Shown: piece by piece, positions 62,828-64,000 of the stretch
How positions within the stretch are numbered: position 1 is the stretch's first letter
Layout: the number at the start of each line of letters is the position of its first letter
NCBI GenBank assembly: GCA_964017065.1
Contig: OZ024791.1
Coordinates: 8,535,322 to 8,599,321 of the forward strand
Length of the DNA: 64,000 bases
Direction: 5' to 3'
DNA from: Haliclona indistincta
Lineage: Eukaryota > Porifera > Demospongiae > Haplosclerida > Chalinidae
Notes under the pieces: generated by a model
Database searches by the model: none
What the model was told of the DNA's origin: nothing
What the model saw: only the letters and a program-made list of their open reading frames with translations
Program-made: the position numbers and the translations under genes

Positions 62828-64000
62828 TTATCAGCATCAGAGGTCAGTCCTAGTCCTAGTAGATCACTATCGTTCCATCCAGTGCTGGGGGGTGGGGCTG
62901 ATAGATCCTCCTTGAACCCCATGCTAGGGTAGTCTGCTATACCGATCATCATGAGCGGCTTCTCTTCCTCAAACACAAGCGGGTTATTGTCGTTGTCTGG
63001 TCCTCCAGGCCCGCCCACCGATCCACTCACACTGCTAACACTGTCTAGTTTCATTCTCCGTGAACAGCTCATCAAGTTCTGCAGTGTAGACATGTTGATA
63101 GAGACATTATCCGATACACTAGCTCCCAGGGCTGAGTCCAGGAGAGCTAGGCTGATGTATAGAGCATTAGCTTCAGGGAGAACAGGAATGAGGCCGGTAC
63201 GAGCGCTCATAGGTGTGGGCGTGATGGGGTCGTAAGGTGAGTCCAGTGGAGTAGGGAGAAGACGATTCTGAGAAAGGTACGGAGATGAGAAGGAGTGAGA
63301 GGTGAAGGATGTGGAGAGAGGTGAAGCACGACCACTGCCGAGAGGTAGATTCATGTGCTGACGAGACATTATCGAGGTGGGCGGAGGGAAGATGAATTTC
63401 TGTGGCTCTGCCTTGACGCTTCTTGAAGAGCTACAAGAAGAGATAGAGAAGTGAATAATGTAGCAGTAATGGTACTCACCCTGGGCGAGAGGAAAGATGA
63501 CCTTTGTCACGATAAGTGATAGCAGCAGGAGTGGTCTAGAGAGAGAGAGAGAGGGAGAGAAGGAGGGAGGGAGGGAGAGGGAGAGAGGGAGGGAGACAGG
63601 GAGAGAGAGAGAGAGAGAGGGAGAGAGAGAGGGAGAGAGGGAGAGGGGAGTAATGACAGCTAACAGAGTACTAGGTGAAGGATGACTCACCACAGAAGGT
63701 GTGTAGACACACGGAGCTGGTCTGATACTGGGTATAGAGACCAGAGGAGCAAACTCGCCTGGTACAATACTCATCTCTTCATCCAGTGGACTGAGATTCT
63801 GCAAGAGAAGGATAGACACGTGTGAGAAACAAAGTGTGCTTACATAAATTAGTGACGATTCGGATATTATCCTGGGATCACAGATATCATCAGCTCCACC
63901 CACTGTCCCGCCTACTAGAACTTTCCCTTCATCGTACTTGTCATCAGCAGATTCGACAGATGGTGGAGTGGGATAAATACGTGACCAATCAGATGGGAGA
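58883..64000 (-). CDS. MED13: Mediator subunit MED13-like, C-terminal part (5' end outside window)
   Basis: Minus-strand gene running off the right edge. From the N-side: DWSRIYPTPPSVESADDKYD; IPVLPEANALYISLALLDSA (compare IPEAHSLYVNL in human MED13); RETCRLYHTHSVTSAIMCGK; GPLSLRDLQALTPSQSK; then MQPIVVGSEHEWISVSPLTL; LLLEPYSPKKNLLYLVVCPK; GDDLIKPLRIFFRNLSITYK; FSRCRPTLKLLREAQALTGF; VKLYSPAYILSPDPPLAPNP; CAYCVSADQRWLLAVVCDRQ; RLVALQKLWNYLMSIVANNL; PLAVGFLISTTPPGLLPEEF; and the terminal block DALSWLSINHVTQQRNSPLP then IHIFLLSKLYNFLSLV. The order follows the C-terminal half of human MED13, subunit of the CDK8 kinase module that restrains Mediator. The stop is at 58883-58885. Introns are short except 60019-60724, which contains a MITE-like insert. 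Confidence 0.9.
60081..60686. mobile_element. MITE-like insert in a MED13 intron
   Basis: Terminal inverted repeat GAGATTAAGTTGCACGT at 60081-60097 with its complement at 60670-60686. The sub-terminal regions carry more inverted ACGT-containing words (cacgtgaaacttaacgtgta / tacacgtttcgcgttacacg). It fills most of an intron of about 700 bp. I could not define a clean target-site duplication. Confidence 0.65.
62331..62401. repeat. (GA)n on plus = (CT)n on the MED13 sense strand
   Basis: About 35 units in a MED13 intron. On the coding (minus) strand it precedes the acceptor of the AVWILDLLSLPTK exon and is pyrimidine-rich. Confidence 0.95.
62790..62825. repeat. (CA)n in a MED13 intron
   Basis: About 18 CA units, read as (GT)n on the MED13 sense strand just after the donor following LTSDADK. 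Confidence 0.95.
63536..63647. repeat. Imperfect (GA)n/(GGGA)n in a MED13 intron
   Basis: Purine-rich on plus, therefore pyrimidine-rich on the MED13 sense strand, between the VVTPSV and TPAAITYRD exons. Confidence 0.93.

Overview
The window looks like nuclear DNA of a compact metazoan genome, most probably a demosponge such as Amphimedon. The genes are intron-rich, with mostly 40-70 bp GT-AG introns, many of which carry (CT)n or (GA)n microsatellites. They encode animal proteins (clathrin heavy chain, CHFR, CHD1L/ALC1, eIF4H, SCNM1, SMIM14, TTD14, MED13, an SVOP-like transporter). The species is inferred from gene content and style; no search was run. Coordinates of spliced genes are CDS spans from start to stop, and exons were assembled by eye from splice signals and family resemblance.

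Left region (1-29.5 kb): an unstable tandem cluster. Its unit is an intronless GT14 (core-2/I-branching, GCNT-like) glycosyltransferase gene followed about 110 bp downstream by a many-exon NhaC-type (Na_H_antiporter family) transporter gene. Two units (about 1955-6725 and 7371-12200) are nearly identical. Further glycosyltransferase copies are broken: nonsense, frameshift, a 1.8 kb insertion, and 3'- or 5'-only relics. A NhaC 5' relic also survives. Two more diverged NhaC genes (21.5-25.3 kb on plus, 25.4-29.5 kb on minus) lie tail to tail and share an almost identical last membrane exon with the first two, a sign of gene conversion. A family of foldback MITE-like elements with expandable internal repeats sits between the units, together with a 599 bp TTAA-flanked piggyBac-like element. 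A second 599 bp copy lies at 35 kb.

Middle region (29.6-35 kb): TTD14 (plus), SMIM14 (minus) and CHFR (plus). A gene-poor stretch at 35-39.5 kb holds the second piggyBac-like element, a near-perfect 305 bp palindrome, a LINE remnant and a dispersed repeat.

Right region (39.5-64 kb): SVOP-like transporter (plus), EIF4H (minus), SCNM1 (plus), CHD1L (minus), clathrin heavy chain (plus), an intronless GT92 glycosyltransferase (plus) and the C-terminal part of MED13 (minus, running off the right edge). Genes alternate strand, giving four short head-to-head promoter regions of about 90-260 bp. MITE-like insertions enlarge one intron of SCNM1 and one of MED13.

The right-hand genes are ordinary housekeeping genes (splicing, translation, chromatin, endocytosis, transcription) with no evident shared pathway. 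The left-hand cluster is the accessory, fast-evolving part: membrane antiporters and Golgi-type glycosyltransferases that are co-amplified and partly decaying.
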